In this document: one piece after another, positions 9,501-15,896 of the stretch
How positions within the stretch are numbered: the stretch's first letter is position 1
Layout of the letters: each line of letters begins with the position of its first letter
NCBI GenBank assembly: GCA_017537175.1
Contig: JAFYLH010000025.1
Span: 1 to 51,198, forward strand
Reading direction: 5' to 3'
Origin: Clostridia bacterium
GTDB lineage: Bacteria; Bacillota; Clostridia; Oscillospirales; CAG-272
DNA: 51,198 nt
Made by a program: the position numbers and the translations under genes
The notes under the pieces: generated by a model
What the model saw: the letters and a program-made list of their open reading frames with translations, nothing else
Databases searched by the model: none
What the model was told of the DNA's origin: nothing

Positions 9501-9927
9501 TTCCCTTAACCGCCAAATCCTGCGTCAAAACGAGCTCTGACTTTGGTTGAGGTGTGTGTTTGGGTGTGCCGGTCTGAGGCTTTTGATACTGTGTCTGAGG
9601 AATATCCGTATTTATCTGAGTATCGGTAATTACTTCCCCTGCATCAGTACCGATATCGGGTATGATTTCCGGGGTGTCCGGTACTGTCAACGGCTCTTTT
9701 GCCACTATTTCAGTCTCAGGCATTACCGTCATATTCACCGTAAACAGCTTTGGCATAAGACCCAAGCCCACAGGAATACAAAGCCTTATGATCACCACCG
9801 CCCAGATGATATATCTGCAGCCTGCAGTAAAGCGCTTACGCATGGGACGGCGTAATATAAGCAAAAAAACTATAACCGCCGCCATCAAAAGGCTCATAGC
9901 ACCAAATGTCACTAAAAAATCAATCAT
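6511..9927 (-). CDS. Large BlaR1/M56 sensor metalloprotease with repeated ectodomain (1138 aa)
   Basis: Residues 1-360 are an M56 protease with zinc motif HELVH (236-240), ADETELSCDERVL, and a fourth membrane helix near 340-360. This is unusually long: BlaR1 is about 600 residues. The extra length is an approximately 780-residue extracellular region built from related modules. One begins near residue 390 (KVFPVYGDESSEDWKLCYDD) and another near 700 (IFHVYKDGWRGESVNWKLYY), each with a DGR(C/R)xxY segment and an ITI/TIFYY-like strand. The latter is close to the module in the downstream 598-residue sensor. No penicillin-binding motifs are seen, so the ligand is unknown. The start codon overlaps the repressor stop by 8 nt, implying coupling of repressor and sensor. 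Confidence 0.87.
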   Translation of the reverse strand: MIDFLVTFGAMSLLMAAVIVFLLILRRPMRKRFTAGCRYIIWAVVIIRLCIPVGLGLMPKLFTVNMTVMPETEIVAKEPLTVPDTPEIIPDIGTDAGEVITDTQINTDIPQTQYQKPQTGTPKHTPQPKSELVLTQDLAVKGITLLWLCGAVCFIAVTLTKYFINIKKLTKNLTEPTEELKAIYLSVCSDMGLKTSPRLYINCAASSPMVCGFIRPRVLLPDMELSEDNIRYIIRHELVHYKRGDLWLKLLAMLANALHWFNPAVYMACGAFADETELSCDERVLDKTELKTRLDYGRSMLEIVKNCRTAPNLTTGFNPKKKAVKQRFENIIDTAKKRKGILIVVSVILVALIATSIIGCTDTRRYDAVASLDEATGLPDDEFRQYIFENKVFPVYGDESSEDWKLCYDDGALVLINADGRCFEYTENELEYPYVHQDPYYSADVTIYGNTAILSYCVPPDDTGYGRACFVMIDTRKGGIESSYSLDALEIAELHGGNAHDLSPFREGWEGEYYFTYGVNDDSARQGAYVIYLTMNTSLGELVNRLEWHSGWAPEDSSYELGRYTTDVEYITELNGMHNAEARDWLKKFLNHELTPDEVEESFDNISYEGYNELTFGDYLICIDDGTALIDIDITESGYDALSAGIHTFRYSYDRYDLNDYRLFISHSCTDCPDMSMNNQNQLEEQRVEDGIFHVYKDGWRGESVNWKLYYDFDSATLVLEHSDGRRYAYGAVAEGVHTLQTVYEHKDDTVARAYAMTDKYITIFYYTDGDDETVRDLNIAIIDQTNGDILAYSKYTAKDILNLHGLNEDIFPPFSVDELGIANPFHKGIWSYAFDSDDNSYITIQIGLRTDINDLGCYAEFNKDDNSLSTLEPAENTLELDKYVDDINEYKGENADMFKAFLNKDTEYLEKQAGYAEGTLDLYDTLVFGDYVFRNKSEHIPWLYVDIKESGIEGIEPGIHLFGCGVKDNVRYIYHSCPNHYFDHVIDHPASDWMNWSGEVMLPQNDGYTDIELWGMICVVRYSCIPESVEKYEEYIKMMFGVSVDLRSYTKEELDDRIENWGYKDRAEYNWAEIEYKEDNYVVLQFYADYGNTIPAYKVRYNFSQTLIESYSRPFNVYIFDGPSIKYDETGREAITG

Positions 9928-10315
9928 TATTATTTTCCTCTATCTCTCTGCGCTTGGCGTTGAGCATATCCGAGATGGATATGATATCCTCGTCGCTTAG
10001 CTCGTCTGCCTCGATAAGGGAAGCAAGCAGAGAATGCACCGAGCTGCCTGTTTTCTTCACTATACGGCTTGACTCTCCCGCAAGATATTCGCTTTCCTCA
10101 ACTGCTGCCGAGAAAAGATGAAAGTATCCGCTGCGGTCGACCTTGACAAAGCCCTTACCTTCAAGACGGGACAAAAGCACATGCACCGTCTGCTTTGTCC
10201 AGGCTCTCTTTTTGGTAAGACTTTTTGTTATCTCGCTTGCCTTTAATGCTTTATCCGAATGCCAGAGCACTCTCATTATATCAAGCTCCGCATCCGCCAA
10301 TCTTTCCTTTATCAT
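9920..10315 (-). CDS. BlaI/MecI/CopY-family transcriptional repressor
   Basis: A 131-residue winged-helix repressor of the Penicillinase_R family: LADAELDIMRVLWHSDKALKA at the N-terminus, recognition-helix region TKQTVHVLLSRLEGKGFVKV, then a C-terminal dimerisation and cleavage region. In this family the cognate M56 protease inactivates the repressor. It is the first gene of the operon and overlaps the sensor gene by 8 nt. ATG 10315 follows GGAGGTG (10322-10328). Two inverted repeats in its promoter fit autorepression. No beta-lactamase gene is nearby, so this is probably a cell-envelope sensing system of another kind. Confidence 0.92.
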   Translation of the reverse strand: MIKERLADAELDIMRVLWHSDKALKASEITKSLTKKRAWTKQTVHVLLSRLEGKGFVKVDRSGYFHLFSAAVEESEYLAGESSRIVKKTGSSVHSLLASLIEADELSDEDIISISDMLNAKRREIEENNND

Positions 10316-10335
10316 ATTAACGCACCTCCGAAAAG

Positions 10336-10389
10336 TGTAGACATTTTGTTTACAGTTTCATTATACACAACCGTCGACAGTTTGTCAAC
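10336..10389 (-). promoter_or_regulatory. Consensus promoter with two operator-like palindromes (BlaI operon)
   Basis: Minus-strand TTGACA (10383-10388), 17-nt spacer and TATAAT (10360-10365): a fully consensus sigma-A promoter. One inverted repeat overlaps the -35 (10373-10389, GTCGACAGTTTGTCAAC). A second lies just past the -10 (10336-10354, TGTAGACATTTTGTTTACA). Their spacing around the core promoter fits repression by the operon's own BlaI-type regulator; the binding itself is inferred. Confidence 0.75.
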
Positions 10390-10454
10390 AGTTTTTTGGG
10401 AATATTTCCAAAAAATAAATTTTTTGCATATTGTGATTTTTTTCGCAAAAAATA

Positions 10455-10483
10455 TTGAAAAATGAGCAAAATAATGCTATAAT
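10455..10483 (+). promoter_or_regulatory. Promoter of the F420-ligase-family gene
   Basis: TTGAAA (10455-10460), 17-nt spacer, TATAAT (10478-10483). Confidence 0.75.
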
Positions 10484-10550
10484 GCATTGTTGTTTGATAT
10501 AACATAATTTTAACGAAGGGCAAAGATGCTCTTCAAAAGGAGATGTAGAA

Positions 10551-11747
10551 ATGGCACGTACTATCGGTACAGTTTCCAGAGGTGTCCGCGCACCCATCAT
10601 CAGACAGGGCGACGATATCGTTGAGATCGTCACCAATTCCGTACTTGAAGCTTCCGAAGATGCAGGCTTTAAGTTTAACGACCGTGATATAGTTGCAATG
10701 ACCGAGGCTATTGTTGCAAGAGCTCAGGGTAACTATGCTACTGTTGACAATATTGCAACCGACGTTAAGGCTAAGTTCGGTGAGGATGCGACCATCGGTG
10801 TTATCCTTCCTATCCTCAGCCGTAACAGATTTGCTATCTGCCTGCGCGGTATAGCTAAGGGTGCAAAGAAGATCGTTCTTATGCTTTCCTATCCCTCCGA
10901 CGAGGTTGGTAACCACCTTATCTCCGTGGATATGATGGACGAGAAGGGTGTTGACCCCTACAAGGACGTTCTTTCACTTGAAAAGTACCGTGAGCTTTTC
11001 GGTTACGAGAAGCATCGTTTCACAGGTGTTGATTATGTTGAGTACTATGAAGGTCTTATCCGCGACTGCGGTGCAGACTGTGAAATAATTTTTGCTAACA
11101 ACCCCAAGGCTGTTCTTGACTACACCAAGAAGGTTCTCTGCTGTGACATCCACACCAGAGCACGCACCAAGAGAATTCTCAAGGCTAACGGCGGCGAGAT
11201 CATCCTTGGTCTTGACGACATTATGACCGAGTCTGTTGACGGAAGCGGTTACAATGCCGACTACGGACTGCTGGGCTCCAACAAGGCTACCGAGGATCAG
11301 GTAAAGCTCTTCCCCCGCGACTGTCAGCCCGTGGTTGACGCTATCCAGGAAAAGCTCTTTAAGGCTACCGGTAAGAAAATAGAAGTTATGGTATACGGCG
11401 ACGGCGCCTTCAAGGATCCCGTAGGTAAGATCTGGGAGCTTGCAGACCCCATCGTTTCCCCCGCCTATACAAGCGGTCTTGAGGGTACTCCCAACGAGCT
11501 TAAGCTTAAGTACCTTGCAGACAACGATTTCTCCGACCTTTCCGGTGATGCACTTAAGGCTGCTATCAAGGAAAGAATCGTTGAGAAGGACGGCAACCTT
11601 GTAGGTAAGATGGACTCCGAGGGTACAACTCCCCGTCAGCTCACCGACCTTATCGGTTCTCTCTGTGACCTGACCTCCGGCTCCGGTGACAAGGGTACAC
11701 CTATCGTATTTATTCAGGGTTACTTTGATAACTACACAACTGAATAA
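10551..11747 (+). CDS. Coenzyme F420-0:L-glutamate ligase family protein
   Basis: The 398-residue protein belongs to the F420_ligase family (CofE-like fold). Its N-terminal segment GVRAPIIRQGDDIVEIV and the block DRDIVAMTEAIVARAQGNYA correspond to the conserved start of CofE. True CofE adds glutamates to F420-0 in methanogens and actinobacteria; CofE is about 250 residues, so this version is longer. No other F420 biosynthesis gene is in the window and most Clostridia do not make F420, so the substrate is probably different. It is a single-gene unit with its own promoter, a strong ribosome binding site (AAAGGAGATG) and terminator. Codon use looks like a well-expressed gene (GGT, AAG, CTT rich). 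Confidence 0.75.
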   Translation: MARTIGTVSRGVRAPIIRQGDDIVEIVTNSVLEASEDAGFKFNDRDIVAMTEAIVARAQGNYATVDNIATDVKAKFGEDATIGVILPILSRNRFAICLRGIAKGAKKIVLMLSYPSDEVGNHLISVDMMDEKGVDPYKDVLSLEKYRELFGYEKHRFTGVDYVEYYEGLIRDCGADCEIIFANNPKAVLDYTKKVLCCDIHTRARTKRILKANGGEIILGLDDIMTESVDGSGYNADYGLLGSNKATEDQVKLFPRDCQPVVDAIQEKLFKATGKKIEVMVYGDGAFKDPVGKIWELADPIVSPAYTSGLEGTPNELKLKYLADNDFSDLSGDALKAAIKERIVEKDGNLVGKMDSEGTTPRQLTDLIGSLCDLTSGSGDKGTPIVFIQGYFDNYTTE

Positions 11748-11770
11748 ATGTAGAGTGCGAAATTAACGAG

Positions 11771-11803
11771 GCTTTTAACCTTTTTGGTTAAAAGCTTCTT
11801 TTT
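11771..11803 (+). terminator. Terminator of the F420-ligase-family gene
   Basis: GCTTTTAACC (11771-11780) pairs with GGTTAAAAGC (11786-11795), loop TTTTT, followed by TTCTTTTTTG. Confidence 0.85.
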
Positions 11804-11839
11804 TGTTCTCGTTTACAGGCAGGCAAACTTTTCTTTCCC

Positions 11840-11888
11840 TACAGAGTATATCGCATGCTCTGTACATATCTCACCGAAGGTATATCGC
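11840..11888. repeat. Degenerate hairpin/ATATCGC element
   Basis: TACAGAG (11840-11846) pairs with CTCTGTA (11858-11864). ATATCGC occurs at 11848-11854 and 11882-11888, the second just after a small ACC-GAA-GGT hairpin. It resembles a decayed relative of the array at 27947-28033 but is too degenerate to be sure. Confidence 0.3.
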
Positions 11889-11916
11889 AATTAAAACGTT
11901 TAACGATTGAAAATAT

Positions 11917-11946
11917 TAAAGGTGTTGCATTACCGCAACACCTTTA
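11917..11946 (-). terminator. Terminator hairpin of the Cys-rich gene
   Basis: TAAAGGTGTTGC (11917-11928) pairs with GCAACACCTTTA (11935-11946), and the stop codon lies within it. The same AAGGTGTTGC/GCAACACCTT stem recurs at 12561-12584 at the other end of the divergent gene pair. Confidence 0.7.
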
Positions 11947-12111
11947 GTCGTTATATTGTTCTAAAATCTCTTTCTTTTTTCTTTTAAGATATTCGTCTTC
12001 TATATCTACATATATACAGCTCGTACATTTTCCTTGAATATCAAGCTCTACACCCTCTGTAATACATGTCTTTTCATTATTATAAATACAATAAATATTC
12101 TCACATATCAT
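11944..12111 (-). CDS. Small cysteine-rich protein, 55 aa
   Basis: The predicted product begins MICENIYCIYNNEKTC and ends in a lysine-rich helix. Five cysteines lie in a C-x4-C-x7-C and later C-x2-C arrangement (KCTSC), suggesting a small metal-binding or disulfide fold. Similar short Cys-rich proteins are common and uncharacterised in Clostridia. ATG 12111 is chosen because AAGGAGGATTGT sits correctly upstream; an upstream in-frame ATG at 12135 would leave the ribosome binding site inside the gene. It is divergent from an XRE regulator, and a 14-nt-arm palindrome covers its promoter, so it is likely that regulator's target. Not a recognised toxin or antitoxin. Confidence 0.6.
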   Translation of the reverse strand: MICENIYCIYNNEKTCITEGVELDIQGKCTSCIYVDIEDEYLKRKKKEILEQYND

Positions 12112-12133
12112 GATACAATCCTCCTTTTTTCTC

Positions 12134-12174
12134 ATTATATCGCTTATTGTTGTATTTTGTCAACAACAAGCGAT
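12134..12174 (-). promoter_or_regulatory. Promoter of the Cys-rich gene with overlapping operator palindrome
   Basis: Minus-strand TTGACA (12158-12163), 18-nt spacer, TATAAT (12134-12139). An inverted repeat with 14-nt arms and one mismatch, ATCGCTTATTGTTG (12139-12152) and CAACAACAAGCGAT (12161-12174), spans the spacer and -35. This fits an operator for the divergent XRE protein. Confidence 0.65.
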
Positions 12175-12224
12175 TAATTTTATCACGAAATGTGGATATA
12201 ATCAAACAAAAGAGGAAGTGGGTG

Positions 12225-12560
12225 ATGAAAGTGAAGGATATTTGCTTACAGGAGATCGGCAAGCGTATCATTGAGCGTAGAAATAAATTGGGACTTACAC
12301 AGGAAGAGCTGGCGGAAAAAGGTGATCTGACACCTCAGTTCGTTTCATATGCCGAAGGCGGCAAAAGAGCTATGCGTCCGGAAAATCTCTTAAAGATAGC
12401 CGAGGCTCTGGAGGTAAGTGCAGACTATCTACTCACAGGAACAATCGTAGACAAAGATCTGCTTCTTTTGTCGGATAAGCTAAGTAAGCTCTCACCCTCT
12501 CAACTCAGAACGGTAGAAAGCATTATAGATGAATGTATAAATTTATACTCGGATAAATAA
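12225..12560 (+). CDS. XRE-family helix-turn-helix regulator
   Basis: About 111 residues. The Cro/C1-type helix-turn-helix lies at about 10-65 (IGKRIIERRNKLGLTQEELA, then LTPQFVSYAEGGKRAMRPEN), followed by a short helical tail (LSDKLSKLSPSQLRTVESII) typical of SinR/Xre-like dimerising regulators. ATG 12225 is preferred, with AGAGGAAG at about 12211-12218; GTG 12222 is possible. It is divergent from the Cys-rich small gene and probably represses it and itself through the shared palindrome. It ends in a terminator whose stem is almost identical to that of the divergent gene. Confidence 0.85.
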   Translation: MKVKDICLQEIGKRIIERRNKLGLTQEELAEKGDLTPQFVSYAEGGKRAMRPENLLKIAEALEVSADYLLTGTIVDKDLLLLSDKLSKLSPSQLRTVESIIDECINLYSDK

Positions 12561-12587
12561 AAGGTGTTGCCAAAGCAACACCTTTTT
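12561..12587 (+). terminator. Terminator of the XRE gene
   Basis: AAGGTGTTGC (12561-12570), loop CAAA, GCAACACCTT (12575-12584), then TTT. Confidence 0.85.
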
Positions 12588-12598
12588 ACCTTAATTCC

Positions 12599-12620
12599 GC
12601 ACTCCGACCGGAGGGAGTGC
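12599..12620. repeat. Hairpin sharing its stem with the next terminator
   Basis: GCACTCC (12599-12605) and GGAGTGC (12614-12620). The same 7-bp stem is used by the terminator at 12657-12682, so the two arms could exchange partners. Confidence 0.45.
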
Positions 12621-12656
12621 CAAGAGGCTTTACCTCAGGCCGCATTCCGCATTAAA

Positions 12657-12682
12657 AAAAGCACTCCTCACGGAGTGCTTTT
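12657..12682 (-). terminator. Terminator of the transketolase operon
   Basis: AAAAGCACTCC (12657-12667), loop TCAC, GGAGTGCTTTT (12672-12682). On the minus strand it is followed by a run of T (complement of 12654-12660). Together with the hairpins at 12599-12620 and 12751-12765 it accounts for the 205-bp gap to 12766. Confidence 0.75.
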
Positions 12683-12750
12683 AAACTATAAGTTTACACT
12701 CATCCCACCTCGTGCCAAGTTGTCACACGAAGTTTGGGGCGAGTATGGCA

Positions 12751-12765
12751 GGGGACACTGTCCCC
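12751..12765 (-). other. GGGGACA palindrome abutting the transketolase stop
   Basis: GGGGACA-C-TGTCCCC (12751-12765) directly follows the stop codon on the minus strand. It has no U-run; possibly an mRNA 3'-end stabiliser. Confidence 0.4.
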
Positions 12766-13704
12766 TTATTTCTTAAGTGCGATAGAAGCCTTAGCCTTAG
12801 CTGCAATGTTCTCTGCGGTAAGACCGTAGAGCTCAAGCAGGGGAGGAACCTTACCGGAACGGCCGAACTGATCCTCTACACCTACGCGGAGTACGGGAAC
12901 GGGGCATGTCTCGGAGAGAGCCTCTGCTACAGCGGAGCCAAGACCGCCGATGATGTTGTGCTCTTCTGCTGTTACAACACAGCCTGTCTTCTTAGCGGAA
13001 GCGATAACCATATCACGGTCAAGGGGCTTAATGGTGTGGATGTTGATAACCTCAGCATCGATACCCTCGTTCTTGAGAAGCTCCTTAGCCTCGAGAGCCT
13101 TATGAACCATAAGACCTGTTGCTACGATGGTTACGTCCTTACCCTCGCTCATCATTACACCCTTACCAAGCTCAAACTTGTAGTCATCACCGTAAAGGGT
13201 GGGGATAGCGAGTCTGCCGAATCGCATGTAAACGGGGCCGTCGTGGTTGATAGCTGCTTCAACACAAGCTCTTGCCTCGATTGCGTCAGCGGGATTGATA
13301 ATTGTCATGCCGGGGATGGTACGCATGGTAGCGATATCCTCGTTACACTGATGGGTTGCACCGTCCTCACCTACCGAGATACCTGCGTGTGTAGCGCCGA
13401 TCTTAACGTTGAGGTGGGGGTAGCCGATGCTGTTACGAACCTGCTCAAAGGCTCTGCCTGCTGCAAACATTGCAAATGTGGAAACAAAGGGGATCATACC
13501 TGTAGAAGCAATACCTGCTGCTACTGTCATCATATTACCCTCTGCGATACCGCACTCAAAATGTCTTTCAGGGAACTTCTTTCTGAATACACCTGTCTTT
13601 GTAGCTGCTGCAAGGTCTGCATCGAGAACTACAAAATCATACTTTTCGCCAAGCTCTGCAAGCGCATTACCGTACGCTTCTCTGGTTGCTATCTTATCTG
13701 CCAT
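12766..13704 (-). CDS. Transketolase, C-terminal subunit
   Basis: The 312-residue protein covers the pyrimidine-binding and C-terminal transketolase domains. Visible blocks are DADLAAATKTGVFRKKFP, FECGIAEGNMMTVAAGIAST, the DGATHQCNEDIATMRTIPGM loop and VVTAEEHNIIGGLGSAVAEA. With the N-terminal subunit upstream it forms a split transketolase acting in the pentose phosphate pathway with thiamine diphosphate. ATG 13704 follows GGAGG. The intergenic gap is 14 nt and the ribosome binding site sits beside the stop of the upstream gene, so the two subunits are co-expressed. DXS-like enzymes are fused proteins and are excluded by the split. Confidence 0.92.
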   Translation of the reverse strand: MADKIATREAYGNALAELGEKYDFVVLDADLAAATKTGVFRKKFPERHFECGIAEGNMMTVAAGIASTGMIPFVSTFAMFAAGRAFEQVRNSIGYPHLNVKIGATHAGISVGEDGATHQCNEDIATMRTIPGMTIINPADAIEARACVEAAINHDGPVYMRFGRLAIPTLYGDDYKFELGKGVMMSEGKDVTIVATGLMVHKALEAKELLKNEGIDAEVINIHTIKPLDRDMVIASAKKTGCVVTAEEHNIIGGLGSAVAEALSETCPVPVLRVGVEDQFGRSGKVPPLLELYGLTAENIAAKAKASIALKK

Positions 13705-13718
13705 TTCCCGATACCTCC

Positions 13719-14546
13719 TTAGTTATTTGCAGTAAGCTCTGCTACTGCCTGCTCGTACTGTTCCTTGTTGGGTGCGGAGCCGTGCCAGCCGCACTGGTTC
13801 TCCATGAAGGAAACGCCCTTACCCTTAACTGTCTTCATAACAACGCAGGTGGGCTTGCCGCTGGTTGCCTTGAAGCTTTCAACTGCGTCTGCGATCTCGT
13901 CAAAATTGTGACCGTCGATCATAACAACGTTCCAGCCGAATGCCTCGAACTTCTTGTCGATAGGTGTGGAATCCATAACCTCGGTGATAGGACCGTCGAT
14001 CTGAAGACCGTTCCAGTCTACAAATGCGCAGAGGTTGTCAAGGTCGTAGTGGCCTGCGAACATTGCAGCCTCCCAAACCTGACCTTCACCGATCTCACCG
14101 TCGCCAAGGATGGTGAATACACGGTAGTCCTTGTTTCTGATCTTAGCGGAAAGTGCCATACCGCAAGCTGCGGAAATACCAAGACCGAGAGAGCCGGATG
14201 TCATATCAACACCGGGAGTGTGCTTCATATCGGGGTGACCCTGAAGGTAGCTGTCTACGTGACGGAAGGTCTTAAGATCCTCCTTGGGGATAAAGCCTGC
14301 CTCAGCAAGTGCCGCATAAAGTGCGGGAGCTGTATGACCCTTGGAAAGAACCAGTCTGTCTCTGTCCTCCCAGTTAGGATTCTTTGCGTCAACCTTCATC
14401 TCTGCAAAATAGAGATAAGAAAGCAGATCTGCTATAGAAAGAGATCCGCCGGGATGTCCGGAAGATGCATTGTACACTGCTTCAAGAGCGCCGAGTCTGA
14501 TGTTGTTGGCATGCTCTTTAAGCATAGTCATTTTTGCCTGTTCCAT
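13719..14546 (-). CDS. Transketolase, N-terminal subunit
   Basis: About 275 residues forming the diphosphate-binding domain. The thiamine-diphosphate motif is GDGEIGEGQVWEAAMFAGHY running to a conserved Asn (VDWNGLQ). The substrate/cofactor histidines are in SSGHPGGSLS and SKGHTAPALY. ATG 14546 is chosen because GGAGGAC lies 5-6 nt upstream; the ATG at 14558 overlaps that site. It is the first gene of a two-gene operon with the C-terminal subunit, driven by a consensus promoter. Confidence 0.92.
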   Translation of the reverse strand: MEQAKMTMLKEHANNIRLGALEAVYNASSGHPGGSLSIADLLSYLYFAEMKVDAKNPNWEDRDRLVLSKGHTAPALYAALAEAGFIPKEDLKTFRHVDSYLQGHPDMKHTPGVDMTSGSLGLGISAACGMALSAKIRNKDYRVFTILGDGEIGEGQVWEAAMFAGHYDLDNLCAFVDWNGLQIDGPITEVMDSTPIDKKFEAFGWNVVMIDGHNFDEIADAVESFKATSGKPTCVVMKTVKGKGVSFMENQCGWHGSAPNKEQYEQAVAELTANN

Positions 14547-14593
14547 ATTGTCCTCCATATATTAAATAGTTTTTTATTTACATATTCCCTTGT

Positions 14594-14623
14594 ATTATAC
14601 TACTACATATGCCCATTTGTCAA
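14594..14623 (-). promoter_or_regulatory. Promoter of the transketolase operon
   Basis: Minus-strand TTGACA (14618-14623), 18-nt spacer, TATAAT (14594-14599). Confidence 0.8.
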
Positions 14624-14626
14624 CAA

Positions 14627-14703
14627 AAAATGCAAAATGGTAAATGCAAAATGCAAAAATACGACCGTAAATCCTGATTTTCACCGCAAAGTGAGAAAAT
14701 CAG
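14627..14703. repeat. ATGCAAA simple repeat and a 9-bp hairpin
   Basis: AAATGCAAAATG-type units occur at about 14627-14660, followed by a hairpin CTGATTTTC (14674-14682) with GAAAATCAG (14695-14703). It lies between the divergent transketolase and galM promoters; no gene is visible. Confidence 0.4.
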
Positions 14704-14746
14704 CGTTATTTATGCTCCCTGCCCTACCTATTCTGTGCTGTTACGG

Positions 14747-14775
14747 TTGACAACACTCCTGCTATATATTATAAT
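14747..14775 (+). promoter_or_regulatory. Promoter of galM
   Basis: TTGACA (14747-14752), 17-nt spacer, TATAAT (14770-14775): full consensus. Confidence 0.85.
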
Positions 14776-14808
14776 ATTTGTAATAATCTTTAAACGAGGT
14801 ATTTTAAA

Positions 14809-15816
14809 ATGATTTCAAGAAAAGTTTTTGGCACAATGCCTGACGGCAGAGACGTTTATGCTTATACACTGACCAACTCCAAGGGTGCATCGGTTAAGAT
14901 CATGGAGTACGGCGGAATTATAATCGACATCTATGTTCCCGACAAGGACGGCAACTTTGCAGATGTTACCTGCGGATATGATACTCTTGCAGACTATCTT
15001 GCAGCCGACCAGAATCAGGGCGCACTTATCGGCCGCTACGGCAACCGTATCGGCAAGGGTAAGTTTACCCTTAACGGCGAAGAGATTCAGCTCAACTTAA
15101 ACGACGGCAACAACCACCTCCACGGCGGTCCTACCGGATTTGGTACAAGAGTATGGGAGTCAGAGGTAGCCGAGCATGACGGCTATGATACTCTTACCCT
15201 TAAGCTCACCTCTCCCGACGGAGATGAGAACTATCCCGGTAAGCTTGATGTAACCGTGGTCTACACCTTTGACGAGGATAATACTATCACTATTGATTAT
15301 ACAGCAGTTTCCGACAAGGACACCCTCTGCAACCTTACAAACCACGCATACTTTAACCTTGCGGGCTTTAACGGCGGCGACATCTGCAACCACAAGATCC
15401 GTATAGATGCAGACAGATATACCGAGACCGACTCAGAGCTTATCCCCACAGGTAATCTTCCTTCTGTTGAGGGTACAAAGTTTGACCTGCGTGAGTTCAC
15501 CATGCTCACCGAGTATTACGACGACAACTTCTGTCTCAACGGCGAGGGTATGAGACTTATTGCCGAGGCTGTTGATACAGTTTCCGGCAGAGGCATGCAG
15601 GTCTATACCGACCTTCCCGGTGTTCAGCTCTATACAGGCGGCTTTATGGGCGGTGATATCCTCTATAAGAGAGGTGTCAAGTCCGAGCCTCACCACGCAT
15701 TCTGCCTTGAGACCCAGTGCTGGCCCGACTCTCCCAACCACGAGAATTTTACCAATACTGTTCTCCGTGCAGGTGAAACCTATCATACAACCACAAAATA
15801 TCATTTCTTTGCGTAG
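14809..15816 (+). CDS. galM: Aldose 1-epimerase (galactose mutarotase)
   Basis: A 335-residue aldose epimerase interconverting alpha and beta anomers of galactose or glucose. Family motifs are QGALIGRYGNRIGKGKFTLN, NNHLHGGPTGFG with the first catalytic His, NLTNHAYFNLAG with the second His, and CLETQCWPDSPNH carrying the catalytic Glu. Length is normal. A ribosome binding site (AACGAGG) precedes ATG 14809, and the gene has its own consensus promoter. No Leloir-pathway genes adjoin it, so it is probably a stand-alone sugar-handling gene. Codon use indicates good expression. Confidence 0.93.
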   Translation: MISRKVFGTMPDGRDVYAYTLTNSKGASVKIMEYGGIIIDIYVPDKDGNFADVTCGYDTLADYLAADQNQGALIGRYGNRIGKGKFTLNGEEIQLNLNDGNNHLHGGPTGFGTRVWESEVAEHDGYDTLTLKLTSPDGDENYPGKLDVTVVYTFDEDNTITIDYTAVSDKDTLCNLTNHAYFNLAGFNGGDICNHKIRIDADRYTETDSELIPTGNLPSVEGTKFDLREFTMLTEYYDDNFCLNGEGMRLIAEAVDTVSGRGMQVYTDLPGVQLYTGGFMGGDILYKRGVKSEPHHAFCLETQCWPDSPNHENFTNTVLRAGETYHTTTKYHFFA

Positions 15817-15835
15817 TTTTTTGTTTTTCTTCATA

Positions 15836-15857
15836 TAATCATCACATTAGATGATTA
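15836..15857. other. Hairpin upstream of the HtrA-like gene
   Basis: TAATCATC (15836-15843) and GATGATTA (15850-15857) around ACATTA. No U-run follows, so it may be a weak galM terminator or an operator for the protease gene. Confidence 0.35.
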
Positions 15858-15896
15858 AACTAAAGACACAAGAACAACAAAGAAAGGATAATATTG

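Noticed and set aside
3919..10315. Beta-lactam resistance operon
   Set aside because: The repressor and sensors are of the BlaI/BlaR1 families, but there is no beta-lactamase, no PBP, and no penicillin-binding motif in the sensor ectodomains.
12712..13722. A 336-codon open frame opposite the transketolase C-terminal gene
   Set aside because: No ribosome binding site or recognisable domain; the opposite strand encodes a clear transketolase subunit.
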